From Humisphaera borealis (lineage in GTDB: Bacteria; Planctomycetota; Phycisphaerae; Tepidisphaerales; Tepidisphaeraceae), in NCBI RefSeq assembly GCF_015169395.1, contig NZ_CP063458.1:5270001-5334000 (forward strand): 64,000 bases of DNA. The letters are read 5' to 3'. Under the pieces are notes generated by a model. The model saw only the letters and a program-made list of their open reading frames with translations. It was not told where the DNA came from and ran no database searches. This document shows positions 35,493-44,508 of the stretch, piece by piece (the first letter of the stretch is position 1; each line of letters begins with the position of its first letter). The position numbers and the translations under genes are program-made.

Positions 35493-36349
35493 AAGGCCTT
35501 CCCTCTTGGTAAGCCTGAAACGCACGCAACGCCCGACCGAGTCGGGACGCCACTGCCTTTCAGTCTCATCGTTCAATACACAGCGAGAACGCACGCCTCG
35601 ACCAAAACCGGCCGGGGACGCGTCGTTCCAGACACCCGTACCAAAGCCGCACCCACGCGGCCGAACTGGCACGAGATTTCAGAACACACTGACGCCAGTA
35701 AGCGCCGGTGTGACCCGATCGATGTCTCCGGCGCTCGGGCACGCTCGAACATCGGCAAGTTGCGTCAAGCACTCAACCCGGCGGATGGAGACTCCTGCAA
35801 TCGACCCTTTTCACACAGGGGCGAGGCACAAGGAGCCCACCGGGACTAGGAAAAACGGACGCGTGGAACACACGCCCGCGTCGCCCTCGCACCCAGCTTA
35901 GAAAAGCCGCGAGGGGTCGCCTTTGCGACAACCGGTGTTTACCACACGGGTGTCACACCATTCCAGAGCATTATTCAACTTCTTTCACGCGTCGGCCTTG
36001 GTACAACGGCACAACACGTCAGGCTGCCGCTCCCCTGCGAAATCGATGCCAATCCGCGGTACGGCTACCTTTCCCTAGGGGGCATTGTCGAGTCGTGCGG
36101 TCTGAACCGGTTTTGCCGAGTCGCGTGCCTCCACGGACGCCAGATAATCGGCAAGGTCTACCCATTCTAGCGCCGACGCTTTAGCAGGAACGGCGTGGAC
36201 TGTGAGCGACAAAACGCCCATCGCATAGTTTTCAGTCATCCACATCTCACGACGAACCGCGACTTGGAAATTGGGAGGTTTGGGACAGCCAGGGCAACTT
36301 CGCCGATTGTAGGGTTTGCAGCGACCATTCGTCGTCTTATCGGGTGGGG
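35493..36349. other. 860-base interval without a supportable gene
   Basis: It must carry the promoter of the sugar transferase gene. The small minus-strand frame at 36075-36365 lacks a ribosome site and family likeness and overlaps the next gene end. I see no strong hairpin or repeat. Confidence 0.55.
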
Positions 36350-37432
36350 TCAACCCGCCATCCATTCACCTATGTGCGCCCCGACGAACGCGTCATCGCT
36401 GAGGTGCGGGTAGGCGGCAACGACGCGGTCGATCTCTTCCCTTTGCCCCACTCCCAGACCCTCGCGCTCGTCGAGACACCAGACCCCGGCGAGTAGTCCC
36501 TGGCGGCGGAGCACTTCGTGAATGCCGGCGATACAACCGGCAAAGCCGTTGGCCGCATCGAAGAACGCCGAGTTGCAGTCGGTCACTTCGACATTACGGG
36601 CAAGCAGCGATTGCCCCGTCACCGCTGCCTCACCTGCCGGAGCGACCACCGCCTGGTGGCAATCGTTCAGCAGTTCCACGGCTCGCCGCGTCCAGCAGGC
36701 CCAGTGACCCAGAAGTCCTCCCACGATCCGTCGTTCGACTGTTCGCCCGTTCGTACGGAATCGGTAGGGGGTCAACAGGTCGATCACGATGTTGTCGTCG
36801 TTGCCGGTGTACAGGGCGATGTCGTCGCGGCCGGCATCGACGACGGCGCGGACGACATCGATCGTCTGATACCGATTGAACGGCGCGATCTTGATCGCAA
36901 CGACCCCTGGTATCTCGGCGAACCTTCTCCAGAACGAATAACCCAGCGGCCGTCCGCCCGCCGCCGTCTGAAGATGGAACCCGACGATAGGCAGAATCTC
37001 GGCGACGCTCCGGCAGTGCCGGATCAGTTCGTCATCGCTGGCGCCCGCAAAGGCCGACAGGCTCAGCAGTACCGCGTGGTACCCGAGGTCGCGCGAAAGT
37101 GATGCCTCGCCGACGGCTTGAGCCGTCTTACCGACGACCCCGGCGATGCGTACGAGCGGAGCCTCGCCGGTAACAACCCGTCGGAGGTCTCCCCGGGACA
37201 TCTCCTCTGCTGCAATGGTGAGGACCGGCTTGTAGAGGCCGATTGCAGGATCGCGAATCACAAACTGCGTGGTATGGACGCCCACGGCCATTCCGCCAGC
37301 CCCGGCGGCAATGTAATACCGGGCTAATGCCCGCTGGCGTCGTTCGTCTAACTGACGAGCGGCGTTCAGCGCAAGTGGATGGGCCGGGATGACAATCCCG
37401 CGTTTCAGCGCAGCCAGTGCGGCAGGGTGCAT
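36350..37432 (-). CDS. Dihydrodipicolinate synthase family protein
   Basis: The 360-residue product has the class I aldolase barrel of the DapA/NAL family. The opening LKRGIVIPAHPLALN, GAGGMAVGVHTTQF (where the usual G[ST]TGE loop is replaced by TTQ), and the Schiff-base lysine in GVVAIKIAPFNRYQT are visible. Tyr in LPIVGFHLQ would normally be YN(VI)P; it is changed here. So it is probably not a true DapA but a pyruvate- or other keto-acid lyase, or an uncharacterised subfamily, and it is longer than usual (about 290-310). It is divergent from the next gene. Confidence 0.75.
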   Translation of the reverse strand: MHPAALAALKRGIVIPAHPLALNAARQLDERRQRALARYYIAAGAGGMAVGVHTTQFVIRDPAIGLYKPVLTIAAEEMSRGDLRRVVTGEAPLVRIAGVVGKTAQAVGEASLSRDLGYHAVLLSLSAFAGASDDELIRHCRSVAEILPIVGFHLQTAAGGRPLGYSFWRRFAEIPGVVAIKIAPFNRYQTIDVVRAVVDAGRDDIALYTGNDDNIVIDLLTPYRFRTNGRTVERRIVGGLLGHWACWTRRAVELLNDCHQAVVAPAGEAAVTGQSLLARNVEVTDCNSAFFDAANGFAGCIAGIHEVLRRQGLLAGVWCLDEREGLGVGQREEIDRVVAAYPHLSDDAFVGAHIGEWMAG

Positions 37433-37533
37433 ATCGCGCTATGATCCGCTGTGTCGGCACGTCACTCAACGCGCGGCTGGTGCAGACCGCCGCGCCGTCG
37501 TTGCTCCTGGTGTCGCAGAACCTGTCGGTGTCT

Positions 37534-39249
37534 ATGCCCCAGCCGCGGCGAAACCTCACGCCCGAAGGCATCCGCGTGGTCTTTGCGGTGTGGGCCCTTG
37601 CCCTTGTGCTGGCAACGGCATTGGCGTTCGCGGCGGGACTGCTCCAGTACTGGCGCATCGATCGAGCAATGTGCCTCGCCGCCGCCGACCGCCAGCTCGA
37701 CGACCTCAACGAACGTATCGTCCCCCTCTTTGACCGGCGGCAGTCCGTCATTGAAAGTGAACTTCTCAACGGCAAGCCGTTCGTCGGCGACGCCGCGTAC
37801 TCCAGCGGCGCTGCCGAACCATTCGCCGAGCCCGAGGCCCGTGGCCTGTTCCGGTTCGCCGCGCCGCCGGGTCCGGCCACGCAGACCGGGGTGACGTCGG
37901 TCGTCCGGGGCCGGGTTGACGCTGCCGACATCTCGCCGCAGTTTGCCGGCTGGACTCTGCGGCTCAAGTTCGTCAACGGCCGGCTGGCGGGCGCTTCGGC
38001 GCATAACCCGACGCGCGCCGAATTGATCCGACCGATCTCCGGCGGTCGCCCGATACAACGGGCCGCTGAGTGGATGGTGGTCATCAGTGGCGCGATTGCG
38101 ATTCTGTGCCTGATCGCTGCCGGGCCGGTGGGAGATCGCTGGCGGCGGCAGGTGGCTGCAACAGGGCTGGCGGCCGGTGTACTGGTCGTCGTCGCGGCAT
38201 GCCTGCACACGTCCCCTTCGAGCAGGCCCGCGCTCCATCAGCCTTCGACCCTTGCCGCCTGGGCCTTGGTGTTGTCGGCGCTGGGACTCTCGGCAGTTGC
38301 GCCAGCCCGGCGTCGCTCGGCGAGCGACCGTCCGCGCTGCCCCTGCGGCTACGATCTGACCGGCAACGTCAGCGGGATCTGCCCCGAGTGTGGCCGACCG
38401 ACTGCCCGCGGACGCATCGACCGCTGGGGCGAACATGCCAGTGCAATTGACCGCGTCACAACCGCTCCCGAGCGGTTTACCGGCGACTACCTACCCGGCG
38501 GTCTGATCGAAACCAAGCCCCTCGATCGGACTGCTCAACCGTCCCCGCGACATGGCTGGCCGGCGCAATTCGCGGCGGCGTTGGCCGGAGCGACTTTCGC
38601 GTGCTACCGTTTCCGTATGACCGATGCGCGGGATATAGAAGGCCATCCGGGAGCCGCGGCGGACAACCCACCGATCGAGCCGACAGCGATTGACCAGAGC
38701 GGGAACTTTGTCTGTCCGAGTTGCGGGAAGTCGTTCAGCCCCGCTCTGGAGACCGCCGGCAGCGACGGCCTGATCGCCTGCCCGGCGTGCGGTTATCAAT
38801 CCAGCTACGCCAGCGACGTAAGCGATGCCGACCGGGAGCTCGCACTGCGGATGGAAGTCGAGCAGCGCACCCGGGAGGCACATCTGAACGATATCCGGGT
38901 CAAGCAGATCCTCACCGAACGGCGGTCGCTGTTTCGCATGCGGAGCTACTTCGTCGCGTTGGCCGTCACGGCTGCCGTCGCTGCCGGACAACTCGGCATC
39001 TGGAGCTACGGCCGCCTGATGCGAGGTGGCGTTGACCTGTTTGTGATCGGCTACCTTGCGGCGATACTGGGGCTCGCGGTTGCGGCCGCTGTGTGCATGC
39101 GCCAGATTCGCCGATACAACGCCGAACTCGCCACGCCCATGCAGACGGAGGATCTGCCGTCGCCGGATTTCTCGACGCTTTCCGACGGCAGCCAGCGACT
39201 GAATAGCGTCGCCGACAATCTGGCGAGGCTGTACGAGCGGCCTAAGTAA
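37534..39249 (+). CDS. Membrane protein with two zinc ribbons (possible fusion of two genes)
   Basis: From ATG 37534 the frame gives 571 residues. The first half has a membrane helix near the start (VVFAVWALALVLATALAFAAG, location only), a soluble part, two more helices (about 185-200 and 215-255) and a zinc ribbon CPCGYDLTGN...CPEC, typical of planctomycetes. The second half begins around an internal ATG at 38617 and has another ribbon (CPSCGKSF ... CPACGYQ), a charged helix and two helices (about 470-490 and 495-520). Residues between read like translated promoter DNA, so two genes fused by loss of a stop, or two starts in one frame, are possible. An earlier ATG at 37441 would nearly touch the divergent gene. 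Confidence 0.65.
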   Translation: MPQPRRNLTPEGIRVVFAVWALALVLATALAFAAGLLQYWRIDRAMCLAAADRQLDDLNERIVPLFDRRQSVIESELLNGKPFVGDAAYSSGAAEPFAEPEARGLFRFAAPPGPATQTGVTSVVRGRVDAADISPQFAGWTLRLKFVNGRLAGASAHNPTRAELIRPISGGRPIQRAAEWMVVISGAIAILCLIAAGPVGDRWRRQVAATGLAAGVLVVVAACLHTSPSSRPALHQPSTLAAWALVLSALGLSAVAPARRRSASDRPRCPCGYDLTGNVSGICPECGRPTARGRIDRWGEHASAIDRVTTAPERFTGDYLPGGLIETKPLDRTAQPSPRHGWPAQFAAALAGATFACYRFRMTDARDIEGHPGAAADNPPIEPTAIDQSGNFVCPSCGKSFSPALETAGSDGLIACPACGYQSSYASDVSDADRELALRMEVEQRTREAHLNDIRVKQILTERRSLFRMRSYFVALAVTAAVAAGQLGIWSYGRLMRGGVDLFVIGYLAAILGLAVAAAVCMRQIRRYNAELATPMQTEDLPSPDFSTLSDGSQRLNSVADNLARLYERPK

Positions 39250-39279
39250 TGTGGGAGTTGATTGAACGAGGCGTGACCA

Positions 39280-39306
39280 GAGTGCACCTGCGGTGCGACC
39301 GCTAAT
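39280..39306 (+). repeat. GTGCGACCGCTAA family repeat
   Basis: One unit (AGAGTGCACCTGC then GGTGCGACCGCTAATC) between the convergent zinc-ribbon and cytochrome genes. Confidence 0.88.
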
Positions 39307-39331
39307 CAAGCGACGTAGCCCCTTGCCCGTG

Positions 39332-39901
39332 TTACTGATTTTTCAGCGTCGTCAGGTACTCCAGCAGATCCACGAGGTCTTGCTGTGATATCGCCGCGTT
39401 CAGCCCCTCCGGCATGATCGAGATCGGTTGTTGCTTCTTGGTGACGATCTGGTCCTTCTGCACGTCGATGTACTTGCCGTCGATGTCCTTCAGCGACAAC
39501 ACGTCGTCCGTTTCGCTCGTCAGCAGACCGGTGTAGACCTCCCCGTCCTTGGTCTTGACGAACCAGTTCTCGAACCCCATCAGGATCGCGTTCGACGGAT
39601 AGACGATGGAGTCGAGCAGTTGAACACGGGACAGCTTCTCGCCGATGGTTGTCAGCGGGGGGCCAATCTCGCCCCCCTCGTCGCCGATCTGATGGCAGCG
39701 GAGGCAATTGACGGTTTTCTCGTCACGGTAGATGGCCGCGCCGCGCTTGGCGTCGCCCTTCATCGCGGCGAGTTTTTCCAGGGTCGGGAGGACCTTGCCG
39801 TCTTTGTCTTTCGGTGCCGGCGGCACCTCGGCCGGGCGGGTCGCCTGGGCGATGGCAATTCCGGCGAACGCGAAAACGATGATTACGAAGAGTGCTCTCA
39901 T
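39332..39901 (-). CDS. Exported haem-binding cytochrome c domain protein
   Basis: The 189-residue protein has a signal peptide (residues 1-20, ending AIAQA) and one c-type haem site CLRCH (C66, C69, H70) followed by GPPLTTIGEKLSRVQLLDSIVYPS. The C-terminal part (TGLLTSETDDVLSLKDIDGK, IMPEGLNAAISQQDLVDLLEYL) is the haem-binding domain usually found at the end of PVC-type membrane dehydrogenases (TIGR02603-like). It lies 408 bases downstream of the matching dehydrogenase on the same strand and should take its electrons. Confidence 0.88.
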   Translation of the reverse strand: MRALFVIIVFAFAGIAIAQATRPAEVPPAPKDKDGKVLPTLEKLAAMKGDAKRGAAIYRDEKTVNCLRCHQIGDEGGEIGPPLTTIGEKLSRVQLLDSIVYPSNAILMGFENWFVKTKDGEVYTGLLTSETDDVLSLKDIDGKYIDVQKDQIVTKKQQPISIMPEGLNAAISQQDLVDLLEYLTTLKNQ

Positions 39902-40093
39902 ACGGTGTTGACTGCGACGTCAATTGGAATCGTACGCTCAAGGCCTGGCGCAATGTTCAACAGCAAAGTTGCAATGGGCTGGCGCGCGATGCCGGTAAGT
40001 AGGATCAACTTCTTTCGACTTAAGAACCCCGAACCGAGCACGACTCGCGCAGCCGACTGATGCGCAACTCGAATCGTTCCTGAACTCGTTTTC

Positions 40094-40272
40094 AACACGA
40101 AGGCACGAATTCACGAAAAACTCGAAGAAACATCTGGTCCCTGAAACATCCGCCAAAGATAGCTCAAGACTCGCATTCTCTTCGTGGCCTTCGTGACTTC
40201 GTGCCCTTCGTGTTGAAATCGAACTTCAGGCATTGGGTGGCACGGGCAAGCAATTGCGCCTGCCCATGCCAC
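40094..40272. repeat. ACGAAGGCACGAA hairpin and GGCACGGGCA hairpin
   Basis: TTCAACACGAAGGCACGAA (40091-40109) faces TTCGTGCCCTTCGTGTTGAA (40197-40216) in an imperfect hairpin. Directly after it, GTGGCACGGGCA (40237) faces TGCCCATGCCAC (40261) with one mismatch. Both types recur elsewhere (18846; 26141). They fill the gap between the dehydrogenase and cytochrome genes. Confidence 0.65.
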
Positions 40273-40309
40273 GCCAAATCACGCTACTGCCGACGACGAA
40301 AAGATGCCG

Positions 40310-42325
40310 TTACTTCGCCGACGCGGTCTTGTCGGTCGGGTCGGGCTTCTTCATCCGCCAGGTCAGCTTCTCGGTCAACGCCGTCTCTGACGCCTTGCTG
40401 CTCTTGGCCCAGGCTTCGAGGAAGTCCTTCTCCTTGCCGATGGCGCCGATGCCAATTGCTTCGAGGTACCAGCGGTCTTTGCCGTCGTAGCGTTCGGCGA
40501 GCTTCACCAGGACGGGGATCGCCTTGGCCGCCGGCTCGTAGTTCATCGCGACGGCGACTTCGCGGAGCAGGCCCATCGATTCATCGCCCGCGAGCGAAGT
40601 GCCCAGCGTCGGGATGTCCATGCCGATCTGTCGAGCCGCGCGGAACGCGGTGATGCGAATGTTCTCGTCCTTGTCCTTCAGCGCGACCTCTACGTGCTTC
40701 TTGCCGTCGGCAGTCTTGGAGAGCAGCCAAAGGGCGCGGGCCCGCAGGTAGGGCTTGGTCTCGGACTTGTACATGTCGTCGAGCGCCTTGTTCGCGTCGG
40801 CACCGCCGGCGGCGAGCTTGGTGTACGCCAGGTACCGGACGGCGAAGTTCGGCGACTTCAGGGCGGCAATCTGACCGGCGACAGTGTCGAAATCGTTTTT
40901 GACGACAGCCGGCTTGTTCCCCTTGGGGGCCAGGCGGTAGATGCGGCCGCGAAGGTCGTTCACGCTGCTGGGGTTCTTGTCGCCTTCCTTCTTGTCCTGC
41001 ATGTTATGACCGCCGACGCCGGGGTCGTACCAGTCGGCGACGAACACCGCGCCATCGGGGGCGACGGTCACATCGGCCGGGCGGAACCACTTGTCTTCGC
41101 CCTTGATCAACTCGATCGGGATCGCCTTGTAACCAGCACCCTTGTCGGTCGCGCCGTCGAGGGCTTTGCCGTTGGTCATCAGGCCGGTTGGGGCCGATGA
41201 GCTGGGGCTGGGGATGTAGGCCCGGATGACATTCGGGCCGGCGTCGGCGTGGATGACCGCGCCGCGGAACTGCTCGGGCAGAAGTTCGCCTTCATAGATC
41301 GTGATGCCCGTCGGCGAGCCGCCGCCGGTGTTGAGCATGTTCGGGACGATACCGGGCCACCGCTGGTGCCAGTGGGCTTCCTGCTTACTCTGGTCGGGGA
41401 ATGCCGCCGAGTCGCGCTTCCAGTCGAAACCCTTCGGTCCCTTGTAGCCGAAGTTGCCGCCTTCCATGACAAAGTTGATGCGAACGGCCTGGTTGCCGTC
41501 GTCGTCGTTATCCGACTGCCAGACCGTGCCGAAGCTGTCGACCGTCAGTTCGTAGTTGTTGCGGAAGTTGAAGCCGAGCGACTTGAAAGTCTTGAACGAC
41601 AGGTCACAGCTGAACCCCATGCCGTCGGTGTAGCCTTGCTGGCCCTTCTCCTTTTCCTTCCCGCGGAACATCTTGGCCTTGCCGCCGATCTCGGAGCCGA
41701 GGGCGTCAACGATCGGCTTGCCGTCGGCACCTTTGACGACGTCTCTCAGGCCGTCATTGCCCGAGTTGAAGTAGAAGCGGCCGTCGGGGCCGAAGATGCC
41801 GGAATGAACGCCGTGGTCGTGATCGACGCCGGTAAAGCCGGTGAGCACGATTTCCGGTTCGCCGGTCGGCTTGTCGCCGGAGGCGTCGATCGTGAAGACC
41901 ATGACGTTGGGCGACTGGGCGACGACGACCTTATTGCCCATGACGCTGATGCCCAGCGGGGCCTGGATCTTCTTGCTTTGGTAGAAGACGGTCTGCTTGT
42001 CGGCCTTGCCGTCGTGGTCGGTGTCTTCCAGGATCAGGATGCGGTCGCCTTCGGGGCGCAGGTATCCCCAGGGCTTGAAGGTCGAGCGATAGTTGGCGCC
42101 TTCCAGCACCCAGACGCGACCCTTCTCGTCGATGTCCATGTTCGTGGGGTTCACGAGCATGGGTTCGTTCGCCCAGAGCGTGACTTCAAGTCCCTCCGGG
42201 ACCTTCAGACTCTTGAGCGTGGCGTCGGGGGCCATCTGTGCGATCGACGGTGTGGCCAAGAACGCCGCCAGGGCCAGCGATGCGCCGGCGGTCAGTCGGC
42301 CGATGAGAGAACGGCTGCGCGTCAT
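40310..42325 (-). CDS. PVC-type membrane-bound dehydrogenase (beta-propeller) without haem domain
   Basis: ATG 42325 follows a GGAG by about 8 bases; the product is 671 residues with a signal peptide (LTAGASLALAAFLATPSIAQ, residues 11-30). The family pattern (TIGR02604-like, quinoprotein/sorbosone dehydrogenase fold) is clear: VPEGLEVTLWANEP, NPTNMDIDEKGRVWVLEGANYR, DRILILEDTDHDGKAD, GVDHDHGVHSGIFGPDG, DLSFKTFKSLGFNFRNNYE, GVFVADWYDPGVGGHNM and DLRGRIYRLAP. The C-terminal 170 residues are HEAT-like. Many relatives carry a fused cytochrome c domain; here it is a separate downstream gene. Substrate unknown, probably a polyol or sugar. Confidence 0.88.
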   Translation of the reverse strand: MTRSRSLIGRLTAGASLALAAFLATPSIAQMAPDATLKSLKVPEGLEVTLWANEPMLVNPTNMDIDEKGRVWVLEGANYRSTFKPWGYLRPEGDRILILEDTDHDGKADKQTVFYQSKKIQAPLGISVMGNKVVVAQSPNVMVFTIDASGDKPTGEPEIVLTGFTGVDHDHGVHSGIFGPDGRFYFNSGNDGLRDVVKGADGKPIVDALGSEIGGKAKMFRGKEKEKGQQGYTDGMGFSCDLSFKTFKSLGFNFRNNYELTVDSFGTVWQSDNDDDGNQAVRINFVMEGGNFGYKGPKGFDWKRDSAAFPDQSKQEAHWHQRWPGIVPNMLNTGGGSPTGITIYEGELLPEQFRGAVIHADAGPNVIRAYIPSPSSSAPTGLMTNGKALDGATDKGAGYKAIPIELIKGEDKWFRPADVTVAPDGAVFVADWYDPGVGGHNMQDKKEGDKNPSSVNDLRGRIYRLAPKGNKPAVVKNDFDTVAGQIAALKSPNFAVRYLAYTKLAAGGADANKALDDMYKSETKPYLRARALWLLSKTADGKKHVEVALKDKDENIRITAFRAARQIGMDIPTLGTSLAGDESMGLLREVAVAMNYEPAAKAIPVLVKLAERYDGKDRWYLEAIGIGAIGKEKDFLEAWAKSSKASETALTEKLTWRMKKPDPTDKTASAK

Positions 42326-42473
42326 TTCCAGTCTCCGGGAGAAGTTTAGAGGGAACACGGACATCGCGTCCGGGTCACTGGAATTGTAACCGATCGAACC
42401 CGAAGGTGTTGAAGAGGAATTGGTCGGGTGGCGACCGTTTTGTCCCGTCCACCCGGTTTGCGGAGGGCGACGA

Positions 42474-43685
42474 TCACGCCGTGCAGGCAACCGCGTAGGA
42501 CGTCTGCTGTTCGCGGAGGTCGGTCACCACCTGAACGATCTTGTCGGCGACGTAGTCCACCTGTTCGATGGTCGTGCTGCGTCCGACACTCAGGCGGATG
42601 GATTGGGCCGCAAGCTGCGCGTCGATCCCCATCGCCCGCAGAACGTGGCTTGCTTCGACGCCGGCGGAGTTGCAGGCCGATCCAGTGGAGAGGGCGACGT
42701 CGTCGAGGGCGGCGACCAGCTTGTCGCCGCGAATGCCGGCAAACGACAGGTTACAGACATTGGGCAGCCGGCCGGCAGGATCGCCGTTGATCGCCACGCC
42801 GCCCGCCTGCTGGATCGTTTGTTCGAGCCTGTCACGGAGGGAGGCTGTTCGCGCTGTTTCGTCGGACAGGTGTTCGCGGCAGATATCGGCGGCGACACCG
42901 AGGCCGACGATACCCGGGACGTTGAGCGTTCCCGACCGGAACCCGCGTTCGTGCCCGCCGCCATGGAATTGCGGCACCAGCCGAACGTGCGGATCGCGTC
43001 GTCGAACGAACAGCGCGCCGACGCCCTTGGGGCCATAAAACTTATGGGCGCTGAGGCTCAGGAGATCGACCGGGTCCGCCGCAAGGTCAATGAGCACCTT
43101 GCCGACGGCCTGCGTGGCGTCGGTGTGCAGCAGCACGCCGTGCTCGCGGCAGATCGCCCCGACTTCTCGAATCGGCAGGAGGGTGCCGGTTTCGTTGTTG
43201 GCCCACATCAGCGACACCAGCACGGTATCGGGCCGAATCGCGTCCTTCACGTCGCCGGGCCTGACGCGGCCCTGTCGATCGACCGGTAGAACCGTCAGTT
43301 CGTAGCCTTGGTGGTCGCGCAGGTACTGGCAGGTTTCCAACACCGCTTTGTGCTCGGTCACCTGGGTGATCAGGTGCTTGCCTTTGCCGGTCGAGGCTGC
43401 CGCCGCGCCCTTGATCGCGAGGTTGTTGGCTTCGGTCGCGCCGCTGGTGAAGACGATCTCGCGCGCCCCGGTGCGGGCGTCCTGCTCGACGCCAAGCAAT
43501 GCCGCGACCTGGTTTCTCGCCCTGAGCACTGCCGCGGCAGCTTCCTGACCGAACGCGTGCGACGAGCTGGCGGCGTTACCGAAGACCTCGGTGAAGTAGG
43601 GCCGCATCGCCTCGAACACGCGCTCATCGACAGGGGTCGTGGCACAGTGATCGAGATAGATGGGACGTTTGACACCGAAAGGCAC
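42474..43685 (-). CDS. Cysteine desulfurase (IscS/NifS)
   Basis: The 403-residue class V aminotransferase-fold enzyme takes sulfur from cysteine for Fe-S clusters and tRNA thiolation. Motifs are YLDHCATTPVDERVFEAM, FTSGATEANNLAIKG, the histidine of QVTEHKAVLE, MWANNETGTLLPI, HTDATQAVG, PLP lysine K215 in SLSAHKFYGPKG and persulfide Cys338 in STGSACNSAG. The last motif has Asn where Thr or Ser is common. The mobile loop length suggests IscS/NifS group I. No iscU or other Fe-S gene is adjacent. Confidence 0.93.
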   Translation of the reverse strand: MPFGVKRPIYLDHCATTPVDERVFEAMRPYFTEVFGNAASSSHAFGQEAAAAVLRARNQVAALLGVEQDARTGAREIVFTSGATEANNLAIKGAAAASTGKGKHLITQVTEHKAVLETCQYLRDHQGYELTVLPVDRQGRVRPGDVKDAIRPDTVLVSLMWANNETGTLLPIREVGAICREHGVLLHTDATQAVGKVLIDLAADPVDLLSLSAHKFYGPKGVGALFVRRRDPHVRLVPQFHGGGHERGFRSGTLNVPGIVGLGVAADICREHLSDETARTASLRDRLEQTIQQAGGVAINGDPAGRLPNVCNLSFAGIRGDKLVAALDDVALSTGSACNSAGVEASHVLRAMGIDAQLAAQSIRLSVGRSTTIEQVDYVADKIVQVVTDLREQQTSYAVACTA

Positions 43686-43835
43686 GACGCAACTCCTTTA
43701 ACCTTGGGGGCTCTTGGAACCTCAAATCGAGCGGATAAGCATCCCGATTATCGCGACAGTTTCAAGAGCGCAAGGCCTTTGTTTTCAATATGATACGCAC
43801 CGAAATGCCCGACTCAACCTAGGGGATTGGTGGAC

Positions 43836-43876
43836 ATTCCCGGGCTTCGAACCCGGCTCCAAACCGCCACGGCGTA
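43836..43876 (-). other. tRNA-like 3' half with T-arm and CCA
   Basis: On the minus strand CCGGG-TTCGAAG-CCCGG is a proper T-arm and is followed by GAATGTCCACCA. Counting from the T-stem gives eight bases, A and CCA, one more than a normal acceptor. I could not find D- and anticodon arms upstream, so it is not called as a tRNA gene. It may be a remnant. Confidence 0.3.
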
Positions 43877-44073
43877 TCCACCTATCAATCGAGCAGGCGA
43901 TTCGGAACCATCTGTCAGAACGCCAGTTGCTTCATAGACGGCGGACTGGAGCGGCAGGTTCAACGGTCAACTTCTCGGAGAATGCCGTGCGTGCCCTGTC
44001 TTGTGGGCTCTGGCTCGGGACTATGATAGCGCGGCGTCAGATCGCGGCCCGCACGGACACCCGGAGTACGATC

Positions 44074-44430
44074 ATGAAATCCCATTTCGCTTTACTGCTC
44101 GCAATGTCACTCGTTCTGGGAGCAACCACAATGTCTCATGCAAAAGACACAGGTACGAAAGACGACGGCGGGAGCATTGAAGTCGAAATGGTCGGCGTTA
44201 TCCGCACCGGCGTGATGGCGATCGGCGGGGAGTCCACCGGGACCACCATCGCCGCACTCGGCTTCACGTGGGAACTCGACCTCGGTGCGGACGAGAACAA
44301 TCTCAAGTTCGCCAAACAGTGGGACGGCAAGGAAGTCGTTGTAAAGGGCACGGTGACGGTGAAGCAGGGCGTCGAACGCGGCCGCCGGGTGATTGTCGTG
44401 GTGAAGAAGCTGCTGCCACTGACCAAGTAA
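44074..44430 (+). CDS. Small exported hypothetical protein
   Basis: ATG 44074 has GGAG about 8 bases upstream. The 118-residue product has a signal peptide (SHFALLLAMSLVLGATTMSHA, location 3-23) and a beta-rich body (VEMVGVIRTGVMAIGGESTG, then KEVVVKGTVTVKQGVERGRRVIVVVKKL with the second part in shorter form). The strand pattern resembles an OB-like exported domain. I do not recognise a named family. It is followed by a lipoprotein gene 78 bases later. Confidence 0.7.
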   Translation: MKSHFALLLAMSLVLGATTMSHAKDTGTKDDGGSIEVEMVGVIRTGVMAIGGESTGTTIAALGFTWELDLGADENNLKFAKQWDGKEVVVKGTVTVKQGVERGRRVIVVVKKLLPLTK

Positions 44431-44508
44431 AATTCTTCGCACGCGCTCGAAATCGTTACCGATGAGCCAGGTGCATTTACTTCGCGGACCGCGTACAACT
44501 TTTCAACC

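Noticed and set aside
36075-36365. 96-codon minus-strand frame downstream of the DHDPS-like gene
   Set aside because: It overlaps that gene's end, lacks a ribosome site and reads as low-quality sequence.
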